DNA of 64,000 nt. Source: Planococcus halocryophilus. GTDB taxonomy: Bacteria > Bacillota > Bacilli > Bacillales_A > Planococcaceae. Under the pieces are notes generated by a model. It worked only from the letters and a program-made list of their open reading frames with translations, did no database searches and was not told where the DNA came from. Below are positions 8,230 through 17,020 of this stretch, one piece after another; within the stretch, counting starts at the first letter, position 1, and each line of letters begins with the position of its first letter. The DNA lies in the NCBI RefSeq assembly GCF_022489025.1, contig NZ_JAKVTG010000011.1, positions 39,625 to 103,624 on the forward strand. The letters run 5' to 3'. The position numbers and the translations under genes are program-made.

Positions 8230-9225
8230 TTGGTTTTTGTTATTTTCATATTAGCAGCGGCACTTACTGTGTTCGCATCTATCAAACTATCTCAATACGC
8301 CGATGTCATTAGTTCAAAAACGGCTATGGGCGGCATGATGGTTGGTACGCTACTTTTGGCAGGTGCGACTTCCCTTCCCGAAGTATCAACTAGTTTCTCA
8401 GCAGCAGCCATTGGCAATGCAGATATTGCTGTTGGGAACATGATTGGCTCGAATTTGTTCAATTTGTTCATTCTTGCAGGATTCGATTTTCTTCTTAGAA
8501 GACGACAAATTTTAAACCGAGCTTCACGCAACAATATTTACACAGCCCTCCTTGGAATTTTGTTGACTGTTCTGGTTGTTATGGCTCTTTTACTCCGCCT
8601 AGATACGCAAATCTTTGGCGTTGGACTGGACGCGTTGTTAATCGCCGTTACCTATATTATAGGGATGGTGGTTATAAACAAACTCCCTTCATTAGATCCT
8701 GAAGCAGAAGCCATTGTAGAATCAGAAGAAGAACCTGACAATCCAAGTGCTTCATTATCACCAAAAGCAGCAATTCTTCGTTTCATCATCGCTGCTTTAG
8801 TTATCCTAGCAGCGGGTACTGCCTTGTCCATTACGGGAGACCAAATTGCGATTATTACTGGCATCGGATCAAGTTTTATCGGCAGTTTCTTGATTGCGGC
8901 TGCAACATCCCTGCCAGAAGCTATCTCTGTTTTTATCGCATTGCGATTAAACAATGTCAATATGGCTGTCGGCGCAATTCTCGGGAGCAATATTTTCAAC
9001 ATGATTATTCTTGCACTATCTGATCCTGTTTATACTGCAGGACCGATTATGTTAGATGTATCTGGAGCGAACATGATAATCGCTGTGGGTGTACTCATTA
9101 TGTCGTTGTTAGCTTTGTTTTCACTTTACCGAAAAGAAAGTCCATCAACCTTATCTTATGCAATCCCATCAGTGATTATTCTCATTGTGTACTTTGCAGC
9201 ATCTTATTTAAACTTCACTTATTAA
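8230..9225 (+). CDS. CaCA-family sodium/calcium exchanger-like protein
   Basis: Integral membrane antiporter, 331 residues, about ten helices. Two alpha-repeats are visible: GATSLPEVSTSF with GNMIGSNLFNLFIL in the first half and AATSLPEAISVF with GAILGSNIFNMIIL in the second, the hallmark of the CaCA superfamily (YrbG-like). An acidic cytosolic loop (ESEEEPD) joins the halves. The start is TTG 8230, fixed by AAGGAGG eight bases upstream. It lies 53 bases after hmoB and may be read with it. The ion is not certain; Ca2+ export against H+ or Na+ is likely. Confidence 0.85.
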   Translation: MVFVIFILAAALTVFASIKLSQYADVISSKTAMGGMMVGTLLLAGATSLPEVSTSFSAAAIGNADIAVGNMIGSNLFNLFILAGFDFLLRRRQILNRASRNNIYTALLGILLTVLVVMALLLRLDTQIFGVGLDALLIAVTYIIGMVVINKLPSLDPEAEAIVESEEEPDNPSASLSPKAAILRFIIAALVILAAGTALSITGDQIAIITGIGSSFIGSFLIAAATSLPEAISVFIALRLNNVNMAVGAILGSNIFNMIILALSDPVYTAGPIMLDVSGANMIIAVGVLIMSLLALFSLYRKESPSTLSYAIPSVIILIVYFAASYLNFTY

Positions 9226-9230
9226 TAACT

Positions 9231-9278
9231 AAAAAGACATAGATTCCTCTGAAAAACAGAGAAATCTATGTCTTTTTC
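9231..9278. terminator. Strong terminator after the exchanger gene
   Basis: Perfect 15-bp stem AAAAAGACATAGATT / AATCTATGTCTTTTT enclosing an inner CTCTG-CAGAG stem; T run on both strands. Confidence 0.88.
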
Positions 9279-9378
9279 TTTGTGTACATAAACTCTACAC
9301 TAATATTCACCAATATTTACTCTTTCGCATATTCGGAATTTTTTGTGATATGCTTAAATAAAAAAAGGAGTGCTACAT

Positions 9379-10551
9379 ATGCTTACTAAATTATACGCAG
9401 CCTTAGATGCTGCTTATCCAGAAATGGTTGAAATTCGTCGCCACTTACATATGCACCCTGAGCCATCTTTCCATGAAACTGAAACAGCTCGTTATATTCT
9501 CTCCTATTATGAAAAATTAGGCGTTGATGTTAAAAGTAATGTTGGTGGGAATGGTGTTGTTGCTACGATTAAAGGAGCCAAACCTGGGAAAACTGTAGCT
9601 TTACGTGCCGATTTTGATGCCTTGCCAATCCAAGACCAAAAAGAAAATGTACCTTACCGCTCTACTGTTGATGGCGTCATGCACGCTTGTGGGCATGATG
9701 GCCATACAGCTACTCTTTTAGTACTCGGTAAAACACTTTTTGATATGCGCGATGAATTGGAAGGAACCTATGTATTAATCCATCAACATGCCGAAGAACT
9801 TGTGCCTGGTGGCGCAAAATCAATGATTGCAGCCGGAGTTCTAGACGGAGTTGATGCCATTTTCGGTACTCACCTTTGGTCTATGACGCCATTTGGTCGA
9901 ATTGATACGCGTGTCGGCCCGCTCATGGCAGCTGCAGATAGCTTCACGCTAAAAGTACAAGGTCGAGGAGGTCACGGCGCTAGTCCTCATGAAACGATTG
10001 ATGCTGTGGTAGTAGGTTCTCAAATTGTCTCTAATCTTCAAACTTTAGTATCTAGACGGGTAGATCCATTAGAATCCGCCGTGTTATCCATCGGTTCGTT
10101 TGTTGCACAAAATCCATTCAATATCATTGCGGACCAAGCGGTATTATCCGGAACCGTTCGTACATTTAAAGAAGATGTTCGAAGCTTAATGGAAACTGAC
10201 ATGGAACGTGTGATTAAAGGAACGAGTTTGGCCAATAACAGCGATTACGAATTTAATTACAAGCGAGGCTACTCTGCTGTTATTAATCACGAAAACGAAA
10301 CTTTGTTTGTTAACGACATCGCGGCTACCGTACCAGGAGTTACCGAAGTTTATGACTGCCCACCTCAAATGGGTGGTGAAGATTTTGCTTACTATCTGGA
10401 GGAAATTCCCGGTTCTTTCTTCTTCACTGGCGCCATGCCTGACGAGGATGTGTATCCTCACCATCATCCGAAATTCGATTTTAAAGAAGAAGCAATGCTG
10501 ATTGCTGCAAAAACATTAGGTTCAGCTGCCATTCATTTTAATAAAGAATAA
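9379..10551 (+). CDS. yhaA: M20 family amidohydrolase (YhaA-like)
   Basis: Zinc-dependent amidohydrolase of 390 residues, related to hippurate and N-acyl-L-amino-acid hydrolases. Metal-binding motifs are intact: GVMHACGHDGHTA (about 97-109), HQHAEE (about 135-140, catalytic Glu), and GGEDFAYY near 337; the dimerisation-lid segment GRGGHGASPHE is in the middle. ATG 9379 follows AAAAAAGGAG; an in-frame GTG three codons earlier overlaps the ribosome site. Position next to ecsAB matches B. subtilis yhaA. A paralogue sits at 61117. The natural substrate cannot be read from sequence. Confidence 0.88.
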   Translation: MLTKLYAALDAAYPEMVEIRRHLHMHPEPSFHETETARYILSYYEKLGVDVKSNVGGNGVVATIKGAKPGKTVALRADFDALPIQDQKENVPYRSTVDGVMHACGHDGHTATLLVLGKTLFDMRDELEGTYVLIHQHAEELVPGGAKSMIAAGVLDGVDAIFGTHLWSMTPFGRIDTRVGPLMAAADSFTLKVQGRGGHGASPHETIDAVVVGSQIVSNLQTLVSRRVDPLESAVLSIGSFVAQNPFNIIADQAVLSGTVRTFKEDVRSLMETDMERVIKGTSLANNSDYEFNYKRGYSAVINHENETLFVNDIAATVPGVTEVYDCPPQMGGEDFAYYLEEIPGSFFFTGAMPDEDVYPHHHPKFDFKEEAMLIAAKTLGSAAIHFNKE

Positions 10552-10553
10552 AA

Positions 10554-10591
10554 ACAAAGCCCAACATCTTTTTTTAGATGTTGGGCTTTGT
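10554..10591. terminator. Bidirectional terminator between yhaA and ecsB
   Basis: Perfect 16-bp stem ACAAAGCCCAACATCT with a T6 loop, serving two convergent genes; it abuts the ecsB stop codon. Confidence 0.88.
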
Positions 10592-11794
10592 TTATTTCTT
10601 TTTATTTTTCAAAACAGTAACTGTAACGAATGAAACGGTTAAAATAATGACAAATGTCAGCAATGCTGTAACAGGTTTACCTAGTATAAGAAGAACTATA
10701 GTAGCTACTATACTCTGCAGTAATTGCAGCCCGATAATTAGCTTCCAAACTGCTCCCTGTCTACTAAAACGAGTGAGTGGAAATAAATTATCCATTCGAA
10801 AATGCTGCGTATGTGTCAGCCCTTGCCAAATTTGAATCGCTGTCGCGAATGCCAAAGCTCCTGCAAACAAGGCAACCCCGATTTGAAACGGAATAAACCA
10901 AGCTCCTACCAGTATAATCGCAGTTAACCTTACCCATAAGTAAAACAATTCGTCTGAGCGGATAAAGGTTCTACATACAAGATACAAATGGGCATTTTTC
11001 GGCCCGGGTTTGATCCATCCATAACTCCAATTTAACCAAGTTCTCGCTTTTATTTTGCCTTTTAAATGAGGCACATCGGTAAAGTAATTAGCGAATTGAT
11101 AAAAGCGCAACATGCGATTTTCTTCCAAGCCAATAAAATGCTCATAAGCAAAAGGCTTCCCTACCGCTTTACGGGCAATCCATTTGCCATAAAAAATAAT
11201 AATGAACAAAATAACGACTGCGACTACTAATAAGTTTTCTATATAAAAGTAGACAAAAAATCCAACTAATAGAAAACGTACAAACCGGTCAAGCCAAACT
11301 CGCTCTCCTGCCCCCTGCTTCCGAAAAGCAAATTCTGTTTGAACGTTCCACCATTTGATCAGCAACAGCAAAATCGGAAAACCGATTAAAAACGACGACG
11401 ATAAGCCATATAATGCATTAACCATCGGCAATGAAACAATGAAAACAATGACTGGCAAATACAATTGAGACAAAAACGACCATCTTAAAGCCGGTTTTAA
11501 AAAATCATCTAGCTTGCTTTCTAATGGTAAAAAATACACCATGTCCGCTTCTTTCAATAAAGTTGATGGTGGACTGAGCGCTAATAATAATCCGAAAATC
11601 ACGGCTAGTAATAACGCTCCTGGAAATTCAGGCGGGACGTCTTGAATCCATTCACTATAAGCAAACCCTGCTGCTCCTAAAGCAAATAGCATAACAACTG
11701 CGATGTGACCTGTCACAATATATTTCAAGTAGTTTTGGACTTCAATAGTATACTTATGAAGTCGTCTTGACCAAATATCATGCAAATTCTTCAT
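10592..11794 (-). CDS. ecsB: ABC transporter permease EcsB
   Basis: Membrane subunit of the Ecs transporter, 400 residues (B. subtilis EcsB 408). Six or more hydrophobic segments, a long cytosolic stretch in the middle and a Lys-rich C-terminus (KNKKK). Ecs mutants of B. subtilis show defects in protein secretion, regulated intramembrane proteolysis, competence and sporulation; the transported substrate is not firmly known. It overlaps ecsA by 17 bases. The ecsC gene that follows in B. subtilis is absent; the transcript ends directly at the stop. Confidence 0.9.
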   Translation of the reverse strand: MKNLHDIWSRRLHKYTIEVQNYLKYIVTGHIAVVMLFALGAAGFAYSEWIQDVPPEFPGALLLAVIFGLLLALSPPSTLLKEADMVYFLPLESKLDDFLKPALRWSFLSQLYLPVIVFIVSLPMVNALYGLSSSFLIGFPILLLLIKWWNVQTEFAFRKQGAGERVWLDRFVRFLLVGFFVYFYIENLLVVAVVILFIIIFYGKWIARKAVGKPFAYEHFIGLEENRMLRFYQFANYFTDVPHLKGKIKARTWLNWSYGWIKPGPKNAHLYLVCRTFIRSDELFYLWVRLTAIILVGAWFIPFQIGVALFAGALAFATAIQIWQGLTHTQHFRMDNLFPLTRFSRQGAVWKLIIGLQLLQSIVATIVLLILGKPVTALLTFVIILTVSFVTVTVLKNKKK

Positions 11795-12527
11795 TTAGCT
11801 CATCCTCGGTCATCGCAATATATAAATCATCTAGTGAGGCGTCGGGCATATTAAATGCCTGTCGTAAATCAACCATCGTTCCACTTGCTCGAACACGCCC
11901 ATTATGTAGCAAAATGATCCGGTCGCAATAGCGTTCAGCTGTCGACAAAATATGCGTCGACATTAACACTGAAGCACCTTTTTTCTTTTGTTGTTCCATT
12001 TGGTCCAATAAAGATTTAATCCCCAGTGGATCGAGTCCAACAAAAGGTTCATCGATAATGTAAAGCGCAGGGTTTACTAAAAATGCACTCATAATCATCA
12101 CTTTTTGACGCATTCCTTTAGAAAAATGCGATGGGAACCATTTCAAACGCTTTTCCATCCGGAATTCCTTCAATAATTCTGCAGATCGTTTTTCAAACTG
12201 TTTCGGGTCTATATTATAAGCCATCGCAGTTAGTTCAAGATGTTCTCGTAAAGTAAGTTCTTCATACAATACCGGAGTTTCGGGAATATATGAAAAAGAT
12301 GAACGATAACTGTCCATATCTTCTTCGAAGGTTTTACCATTCAAACGGATTTCTCCCGATTTTGGTTGCATCATTCCAATAATGTGCTTAATCGTGGTAC
12401 TTTTGCCTGCACCATTCAAGCCAATCAATCCAACAAGCTCACCTTTTCCAATCGAAAATGTCACATCTTGCAAAACAGGTTTCCGTGTATATCCACCTGT
12501 TAATGCATCCACTTCCAAAATAGCCAT
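11778..12527 (-). CDS. ecsA: ABC transporter ATPase EcsA
   Basis: ATPase of the Ecs transporter, 249 residues. Walker A GLNGAGKST (about 36-44), signature FSKGMRQK near 133, Walker B YIIDEPFVGLDP near 156, switch His in MSTHIL. ATG 12527 follows AGAGGTGTAG. Divergent from hit, exactly the hit-ecsAB layout of B. subtilis. With EcsB it forms a membrane complex that affects intramembrane protease activity and exoprotein secretion. Confidence 0.95.
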   Translation of the reverse strand: MAILEVDALTGGYTRKPVLQDVTFSIGKGELVGLIGLNGAGKSTTIKHIIGMMQPKSGEIRLNGKTFEEDMDSYRSSFSYIPETPVLYEELTLREHLELTAMAYNIDPKQFEKRSAELLKEFRMEKRLKWFPSHFSKGMRQKVMIMSAFLVNPALYIIDEPFVGLDPLGIKSLLDQMEQQKKKGASVLMSTHILSTAERYCDRIILLHNGRVRASGTMVDLRQAFNMPDASLDDLYIAMTEDELNEEFA

Positions 12528-12636
12528 CCACTACACCTCTTTCTTTCTATTAAACTATTGTATCAAAACTAGCTGTCGAATTCTTTTTTGATATGGCAAA
12601 TATGGTAAAATGAGAAAAATGGAAAGGATGATACTA

Positions 12637-13068
12637 ATGACAAATTGTATTTTCTGCAAAATCATTGCAGGCGAGATTCCTAGCGTAAAGATTTATGAAG
12701 ATGAACATGTATTTGCCTTTATGGATATTATGCCTTTATCAAAAGGACATACCTTACTCATTCCTAAAACACATCGTGAATTTGTCTATGATATGACACC
12801 AGAAGAAGCAGGAAATCTATTTTCTGTTGCACCTAAAATTGCAAAAGCAATTAATGAAACATTCCAGCCCGAAGGCATGAATTTACTAAATAATAATGGT
12901 GCTAAAGCAGGACAAAGTGTATTCCATTTCCACTTACACTTTATCCCACGTTACGGTGAAACTGACGGCTTCGGCGCAAAATGGATAACAAAAGAGAAAG
13001 AATTTACTTCTGAGCATATTCAAGAACTTGCGGAAAGTGTAAAAACAAAGCTAAACGCAGATGCTTGA
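12637..13068 (+). CDS. hit: HIT family protein Hit
   Basis: Histidine-triad nucleotide hydrolase/transferase, 143 residues (B. subtilis Hit 145). N-terminal zinc-type pair CIFC, and the catalytic triad motif HFHLHFIPRY near residues 97-106 (HxHxHxx type). ATG 12637 follows GGAAAGGATG; upstream in-frame codons lack a ribosome site. Known Hit proteins hydrolyse AMP-lysine-like nucleotide adducts or dinucleoside polyphosphates; the exact substrate is open. Divergent from ecsA. Confidence 0.93.
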   Translation: MTNCIFCKIIAGEIPSVKIYEDEHVFAFMDIMPLSKGHTLLIPKTHREFVYDMTPEEAGNLFSVAPKIAKAINETFQPEGMNLLNNNGAKAGQSVFHFHLHFIPRYGETDGFGAKWITKEKEFTSEHIQELAESVKTKLNADA

Positions 13069-13145
13069 TTTTCTCAAGTAGACAGGATAGAATCAATATA
13101 AGTTTTTCGCCGGCGGTCACGAGGACACGACCGGGAAAAAGAAAA

Positions 13146-13170
13146 TAGCGTAGAGCTGAGGAGAGATGAG
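13146..13170 (+). promoter_or_regulatory. Candidate TRAP (MtrB) RNA-binding site over the trpP ribosome site
   Basis: Just before the trpP ATG (13173) are four GAG triplets (13153, 13158, 13163, 13168) each spaced by exactly two bases, with TAG at 13146 and 13151. TRAP binds GAG/UAG triplets with 2-3-base spacers. The triplets include the Shine-Dalgarno sequence, so tryptophan-bound TRAP would block translation, as known for trpP in B. subtilis. Further GAG/TAG triplets at 13079, 13088 and 13121 are irregularly placed. Confidence 0.6.
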
Positions 13171-13172
13171 AA

Positions 13173-13703
13173 ATGAATACGAAGAATCTAGTTTTAATGG
13201 CGTTGTTGGTCAGCGTCGGAGCCACACTTTATGTAGTAATCCCAGGCATCAATGGCGGGATGAAACCTGACTTTATGTTAACCATGATGTTTGTTGGTAT
13301 TCTTTTATTTCCAAATGTAAAAAGTGTCTTTTTGTTAGCAGTCACAACTGGTGTTTTATCCGGACTGTTCTCGACATTCCCAGGCGGATTTTTTCCGAAT
13401 ATCATCGATAAATTTATCACGGCTTTCGTTTTTCTTGCTTTGGTGATGATTTTGAAGAAATTCGTTACTAAGCTGCCTGTTACGATTGGTCTGGTAGCAA
13501 TTGGAACTTTATTATCTGGAGCGATCTTCCTTTCTGCAGCAATATTTGTAATTGGTGCTAATATTCCTTTTACGTTATTGCTTGTTACTGTAGTTTTACC
13601 TGCGGTATTGTTAAACGGAGTTGCTTTTGCTTTAATTTATCCGATTGTGATTACATTGGTCAAGCGTTCAAAACTCGATACAGCTGTTTCACAAGCTGCA
13701 TAA
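13173..13703 (+). CDS. trpP: Tryptophan transporter TrpP (YhaG)
   Basis: Small membrane protein of 176 residues with five or six helices, like B. subtilis TrpP (172 residues). The motif PGINGGMKPDFMLTMMFVG near residues 24-42 and a GGFFPNIIDK loop near 71 are typical of the family. TrpP imports tryptophan; its gene in B. subtilis is translationally repressed by tryptophan-activated TRAP, and a matching triplet array covers the ribosome site here. Lies between hit and yhaH, as in B. subtilis (serC is missing). Confidence 0.88.
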   Translation: MNTKNLVLMALLVSVGATLYVVIPGINGGMKPDFMLTMMFVGILLFPNVKSVFLLAVTTGVLSGLFSTFPGGFFPNIIDKFITAFVFLALVMILKKFVTKLPVTIGLVAIGTLLSGAIFLSAAIFVIGANIPFTLLLVTVVLPAVLLNGVAFALIYPIVITLVKRSKLDTAVSQAA

Positions 13704-13706
13704 GAC

Positions 13707-13744
13707 AAATGCTCTCCTCTGTTTTTACAGGGAGAGCATTTTCT
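13707..13744 (+). terminator. Intrinsic terminator after trpP
   Basis: Stem AAATGCTCTCC (13707-) with GGAGAGCATTT and a loop of about 13 bases, then TTCT. Confidence 0.8.
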
Positions 13745-13756
13745 ATTGAATAGTCA

Positions 13757-13785
13757 TTCATAAATATGTTTCAATTAGGTATAAT
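13757..13785 (+). promoter_or_regulatory. Promoter of yhaH
   Basis: TTCATA (13757-13762), 17-base spacer, perfect TATAAT (13780-13785). Confidence 0.5.
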
Positions 13786-13826
13786 AGAGGAAAAGAAGTA
13801 CATAGAAAGAAAGGGGCGTTTCACAT

Positions 13827-14246
13827 ATGAAAGCATCAAGATTTTTCTTAGGACTTACAACGGGGTTAGCAGCTGGAGCTGCAGCGGCATTATTTTCTGC
13901 TCCACAATCAGGACAGGATTTTCGCTCTAGTGTGAAATCGGCATCATCTGAATGGAAAGATTACTTAACTGAACTAAAAGACAAAGTAAATGGCTTGAAA
14001 GAATCTATCAACCATATGACAGAAGAGGCTAAATCGCAATTGCCTGAAGCTGTTGAAGGATTGAAAGCTTCACTAGAAACATGGACAGAGAGCACTGCTC
14101 CTGCAAAAGAACATCTTCAGCTTGAAATCATGGCAATTCAAAATGCCATCGAAGAATTACAAAACACTATTAGTAAAGACAAGCAAGCTAAACCCGATAG
14201 TAAACCAAAATCAGAAAAAGTTGATGATGATACAGAAAGTGCATAA
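13827..14246 (+). CDS. yhaH: YtxH-domain protein YhaH
   Basis: A 139-residue protein with one N-terminal hydrophobic segment (FFLGLTTGLAAGAAAALFSAP, shown in part), the YtxH signature, then a long charged helical region (about 30-115) and a Lys/Asp-rich tail. ATG 13827 follows AAAGGGGCG. YtxH-like proteins are small membrane-anchored general stress proteins of unclear mechanism. Located between trpP and scoC as in B. subtilis yhaH. It has its own promoter and terminator. Confidence 0.82.
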   Translation: MKASRFFLGLTTGLAAGAAAALFSAPQSGQDFRSSVKSASSEWKDYLTELKDKVNGLKESINHMTEEAKSQLPEAVEGLKASLETWTESTAPAKEHLQLEIMAIQNAIEELQNTISKDKQAKPDSKPKSEKVDDDTESA

Positions 14247-14276
14247 ACCAGCGACCTTCGGGTGGCTGGTTTTTTA
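14247..14276 (+). terminator. Intrinsic terminator after yhaH
   Basis: ACCAGC-GACC stem with GGTGGCTGGT around a TTCG tetraloop (one mismatch), followed by TTTTTT. The stretch 14277-14412 to the scoC promoter shows nothing else. Confidence 0.8.
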
Positions 14277-14412
14277 TCTTTATTTTCGCAAAAAAGCACC
14301 ATAACACGTATTTATAGCCATTTCAAAACAGTTTCCCCTCGCTCTTTCCTATAAAATCTTCTTGTTGTAAATTATTTTACTATTCTTACTTTAATTACGT
14401 TTGCTTTACTGC

Positions 14413-14418
14413 TATAAT
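14413..14418 (+). promoter_or_regulatory. -10 element upstream of scoC
   Basis: Perfect TATAAT 35 bases before the GTG start; the -35 at 17-base distance (TTTAAT) is poor. Confidence 0.4.
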
Positions 14419-14452
14419 AAAGAAAAGATTTTGGAGGAAAGTTGGTGCCTGT

Positions 14453-15016
14453 GTGAACGAGAAAGAATACTCGATGAAAGAAGCCATGTTGTTTAGTCAA
14501 CGCATCGGTCAATTGTCAAAAGCACTATGGAAAGCGGTAGAAAAAGATTGGCAAATGTGGATAAAACCTTATGACTTGAATATTAATGAGCACCACATCC
14601 TTTGGATCTCCTACCATTTAAAAGGAGCTTCAATTTCAGATGTGGCAAAATTTGGTGTTATGCACGTTTCGACAGCTTTTAACTTCTCTAAAAAATTAGA
14701 AGAACGTGAATTACTATCATTTTCAAAACGCGATACAGACAAAAGAAATACCTATGTACAGTTAACAGAAAAAGGCGAAGCTTTAATGCAAGAAATGATT
14801 GAGAACTATCATGAAACACCACACTCTGTCATTGATGGCTCCCTGCCGTTACGTGAAATGTATGGAAAGTTCCCAGAATTCATGGATATTATGGCTGTTA
14901 TTCGTAATATTTATGGAGATGATTTCATGGAAATTTTCGAAGCTTCTTTCAAAAATATTGAGAATAAATTCACTGAAGAAAATCATGTAATCACGCATCA
15001 AAAAACTCAGCAATAA
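14453..15016 (+). CDS. scoC: Transition-state regulator ScoC (Hpr)
   Basis: MarR-family winged-helix repressor of 187 residues, very like B. subtilis ScoC/Hpr: [16 protein letters not shown] near the N-terminus, [20 protein letters not shown] (helix before the reading head), [18 protein letters not shown] recognition region and [11 protein letters not shown] wing. It represses extracellular protease and oligopeptide permease genes in the transition phase. The start is GTG 14453; GGAGG lies 15 bases upstream, unusually far, so translation may be weak. Neighbours (prsA, ecs) also concern secretion. Confidence 0.93.
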   Translation: MNEKEYSMKEAMLFSQRIGQLSKALWKAVEKDWQMWIKPYDLNINEHHILWISYHLKGASISDVAKFGVMHVSTAFNFSKKLEERELLSFSKRDTDKRNTYVQLTEKGEALMQEMIENYHETPHSVIDGSLPLREMYGKFPEFMDIMAVIRNIYGDDFMEIFEASFKNIENKFTEENHVITHQKTQQ

Positions 15017-15116
15017 TAAGTACTTTTTTTTAAAAAAATTATGGTTGCATTTCCTTATAAATCATTGTATTGTATGTAGCGAATCAAAAATGAATTTAGT
15101 AATAGGGGATGCAAAC

Positions 15117-15662
15117 ATGCACTGCTGGAAAACAATTAATTTAAAAAAACAATATGGATTTGACCGGCTTTTCATGATTTCGGCACTTTTCGGAATCGCT
15201 GTATTTATGACTGCCTATATTGGGCTTACAATCATATATGCCACTCCCTTATCCGATCAGTATTTCCTTATTTTTATAGTGGCCTTACTTGGCATTTATC
15301 CACTGCATAAGCTTTTGCATTTTATACCGTTAATCGGATGCCATAAATCATTAAAATTTATTATTCGTAAACAAATGAAGGTTTGCCCTTCTATATCACT
15401 TCATATCAATGAACCAGTTCCAAAAATTCGGTTTCTATTATCACTAGCAACTCCCTTTCTCGTATTAAATACGGTTCTGGTGACGCTGAGTCTTATGTTA
15501 CCGGCTTTCAGCCATTACTTCGCTATGCTTTTAGCCTATCATTGTGCATTATGTTTAACAGACATCATCTACCTTCGTAACTTAGCGCGTTCACCTAAAT
15601 ATGCGTTAATAGAAGAAACAGATACGGGCTTTGAAATTCTTGTGCCTCCGGTGATGAGCTGA
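15117..15662 (+). CDS. DUF3267 membrane protein with HKLLH motif
   Basis: Membrane protein of 181 residues starting at ATG 15117 behind AGGGGAT; upstream in-frame codons lack a ribosome site. About four hydrophobic segments. It carries HKLLHFIPLIG near residue 63, where I expect a zincin-type HExxH in the DUF3267 family; the Glu is Lys here, so a classical metalloprotease active site is not formed. Function unknown. Downstream of scoC, upstream of prsA. Confidence 0.65.
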   Translation: MHCWKTINLKKQYGFDRLFMISALFGIAVFMTAYIGLTIIYATPLSDQYFLIFIVALLGIYPLHKLLHFIPLIGCHKSLKFIIRKQMKVCPSISLHINEPVPKIRFLLSLATPFLVLNTVLVTLSLMLPAFSHYFAMLLAYHCALCLTDIIYLRNLARSPKYALIEETDTGFEILVPPVMS

Positions 15663-15685
15663 TATCTGCTTTTTCTTCCCTTTTT

Positions 15686-15694
15686 TGTTATACT
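15686..15694 (+). promoter_or_regulatory. Extended -10 element before the 61-residue gene
   Basis: TGTTATACT, an extended -10 match, about 30 bases upstream of the ATG at 15724. Confidence 0.4.
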
Positions 15695-15723
15695 AGGAAG
15701 TAAAGTTAGAGGGGAGGAAATTC

Positions 15724-15909
15724 ATGATTATCGCATTTATCGTTATGTTCTCCGTGTTTTATCTTTTTCAGATTAACCGGATGACATTGGCATTAGTCAC
15801 TTCTAGAGAAATCCCGGAAGAAAATCACCAAAAAATATTCCGGACAATTAATATATTAATTACAATACTACTGGTATCGTTGTATGTAGGCGTAGAATTT
15901 ACACCTTAA
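15724..15909 (+). CDS. Small membrane protein, 61 residues
   Basis: Two hydrophobic helices (about residues 1-18 and 42-58) flank a polar, charged loop (TSREIPEENHQKIFR). ATG 15724 has a strong AGGGGAGGAAA ribosome site and the gene ends with its own terminator, so it is real. I do not recognise a named family with confidence; it lies in the position of the small yha genes between scoC and prsA in B. subtilis. Function unknown. Confidence 0.75.
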   Translation: MIIAFIVMFSVFYLFQINRMTLALVTSREIPEENHQKIFRTINILITILLVSLYVGVEFTP

Positions 15910-15911
15910 AT

Positions 15912-15940
15912 CACTTGCCTTCTGGCAAGTGTATTTTTTT
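15912..15940 (+). terminator. Intrinsic terminator after the 61-residue gene
   Basis: Perfect CACTTGCC-TTCT-GGCAAGTG hairpin followed by TATTTTTTT. Confidence 0.9.
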
Positions 15941-15947
15941 AGGAACT

Positions 15948-15977
15948 TTGCATACTGTTATACGTTTATAGTATAGT
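15948..15977 (+). promoter_or_regulatory. Promoter of prsA
   Basis: TTGCAT (15948-15953), 18-base spacer, TATAGT (15972-15977). Confidence 0.5.
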
Positions 15978-16015
15978 AACTACTGCATATACATAGAAAG
16001 TTGGGAGCGAATTCA

Positions 16016-16906
16016 ATGAAAAAGTCCTTTTTAACATTTACGTTAGCAGCATCTGTATTAGCTTTATCTGCTTGCAGCGACAGCGGTGATGGAGAAGCTA
16101 TCGTAACTTCCGATGTTGGCGATATCACAAAAAATGATCTTTACGAAGAAATGAAAACATCAATCGGTGAGCAAGCAATTCAAATTTTACTCATTGAAAA
16201 AGTACTTGCAGACAAATACGAAGTAACTGACAAAGAAGTAAATGCTGAATATGAAAGCAATAAAGAAGAGCTTGGCGAAAGCTTTGATCAGTTTCTTGCT
16301 GAAAATAACCAAACAGAAGAAAGCTATAAAAAAGTGATTCGTTTGAACTTATTGCAAGAAAAAGCATTGACCGAAGGCGTTGAAGTGACTGATGAAGAAC
16401 TACAGGATTACTACGACCGTCAAGGTACTGAATTAAATGCACGTCATATTCTTGTAGCTGATGAAGAAACTGCTAACTCGCTTAAAAAGCAATTAGATGA
16501 AGGTGCAGATTTCGCGAAATTAGCTGAAGAAAATTCAACAGATACTGGCTCTGGTGCAAACGGCGGTAACCTTGATTGGTTCGGACCAGGCGCGATGGTT
16601 CCTGAATTTGAAGAAGTTGCTTATGGTCTTGAAGTTGATGAAATTAGTGAACCTGTAGCATCAGAATTTGGCTTCCATATCATCCAAGTTCTTGAGAAAC
16701 GTCAAATTGAAGACCAGCCTGCTCTAGAAGATCAAAAAGAAGAGCTACGCACAGAATTAGCACTTACAAAAGCAGATCAGACTACTTTACTTCCAAAAGT
16801 TGCTGATCTTATGAAAGAAGCAAATATCGAAATTAAAGACAAAGATCTTGAGGGTGCTTTGGATGATATTTTAAATCCAGAAACACCTGAAGCTCCAGCC
16901 GAATAA
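16016..16906 (+). CDS. prsA: Foldase lipoprotein PrsA
   Basis: Extracellular membrane-anchored peptidyl-prolyl isomerase and chaperone for secreted proteins, 296 residues. Signal peptide with lipobox LSAC (Cys near residue 20), N-terminal chaperone region, parvulin domain about 138-232 ([57 protein letters not shown]), and an acidic C-terminal tail. ATG 16016 follows TTGGGAGCG. Known to be essential or near-essential in B. subtilis through folding of penicillin-binding proteins and exoenzymes. Confidence 0.95.
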   Translation: MKKSFLTFTLAASVLALSACSDSGDGEAIVTSDVGDITKNDLYEEMKTSIGEQAIQILLIEKVLADKYEVTDKEVNAEYESNKEELGESFDQFLAENNQTEESYKKVIRLNLLQEKALTEGVEVTDEELQDYYDRQGTELNARHILVADEETANSLKKQLDEGADFAKLAEENSTDTGSGANGGNLDWFGPGAMVPEFEEVAYGLEVDEISEPVASEFGFHIIQVLEKRQIEDQPALEDQKEELRTELALTKADQTTLLPKVADLMKEANIEIKDKDLEGALDDILNPETPEAPAE

Positions 16907-16920
16907 TAAACAACCACTCT

Positions 16921-16964
16921 CCGCCTCAACAGGTATCTTTTAACTTGTTGAGGCGGTTTTTTTT
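16921..16964 (+). terminator. Intrinsic terminator after prsA
   Basis: Perfect 14-bp stem CCGCCTCAACAGGT (16921-16934 with 16943-16956) followed by T8. Confidence 0.92.
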
Positions 16965-16966
16965 AT

Positions 16967-17008
16967 GTGAAAAAGCTGAGAAGAATAGACCATTCTTTTC
17001 AGCTTTTA
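16967..17008 (-). terminator. Intrinsic terminator after yhaM
   Basis: Sixteen-bp stem AAAAGCTGAGAAGAAT (16971-16986 with 16992-17007, one G-U pair), T run on the minus strand. Back to back with the prsA terminator. Confidence 0.85.
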
Positions 17009-17020
17009 GTTAAGTGCTTA

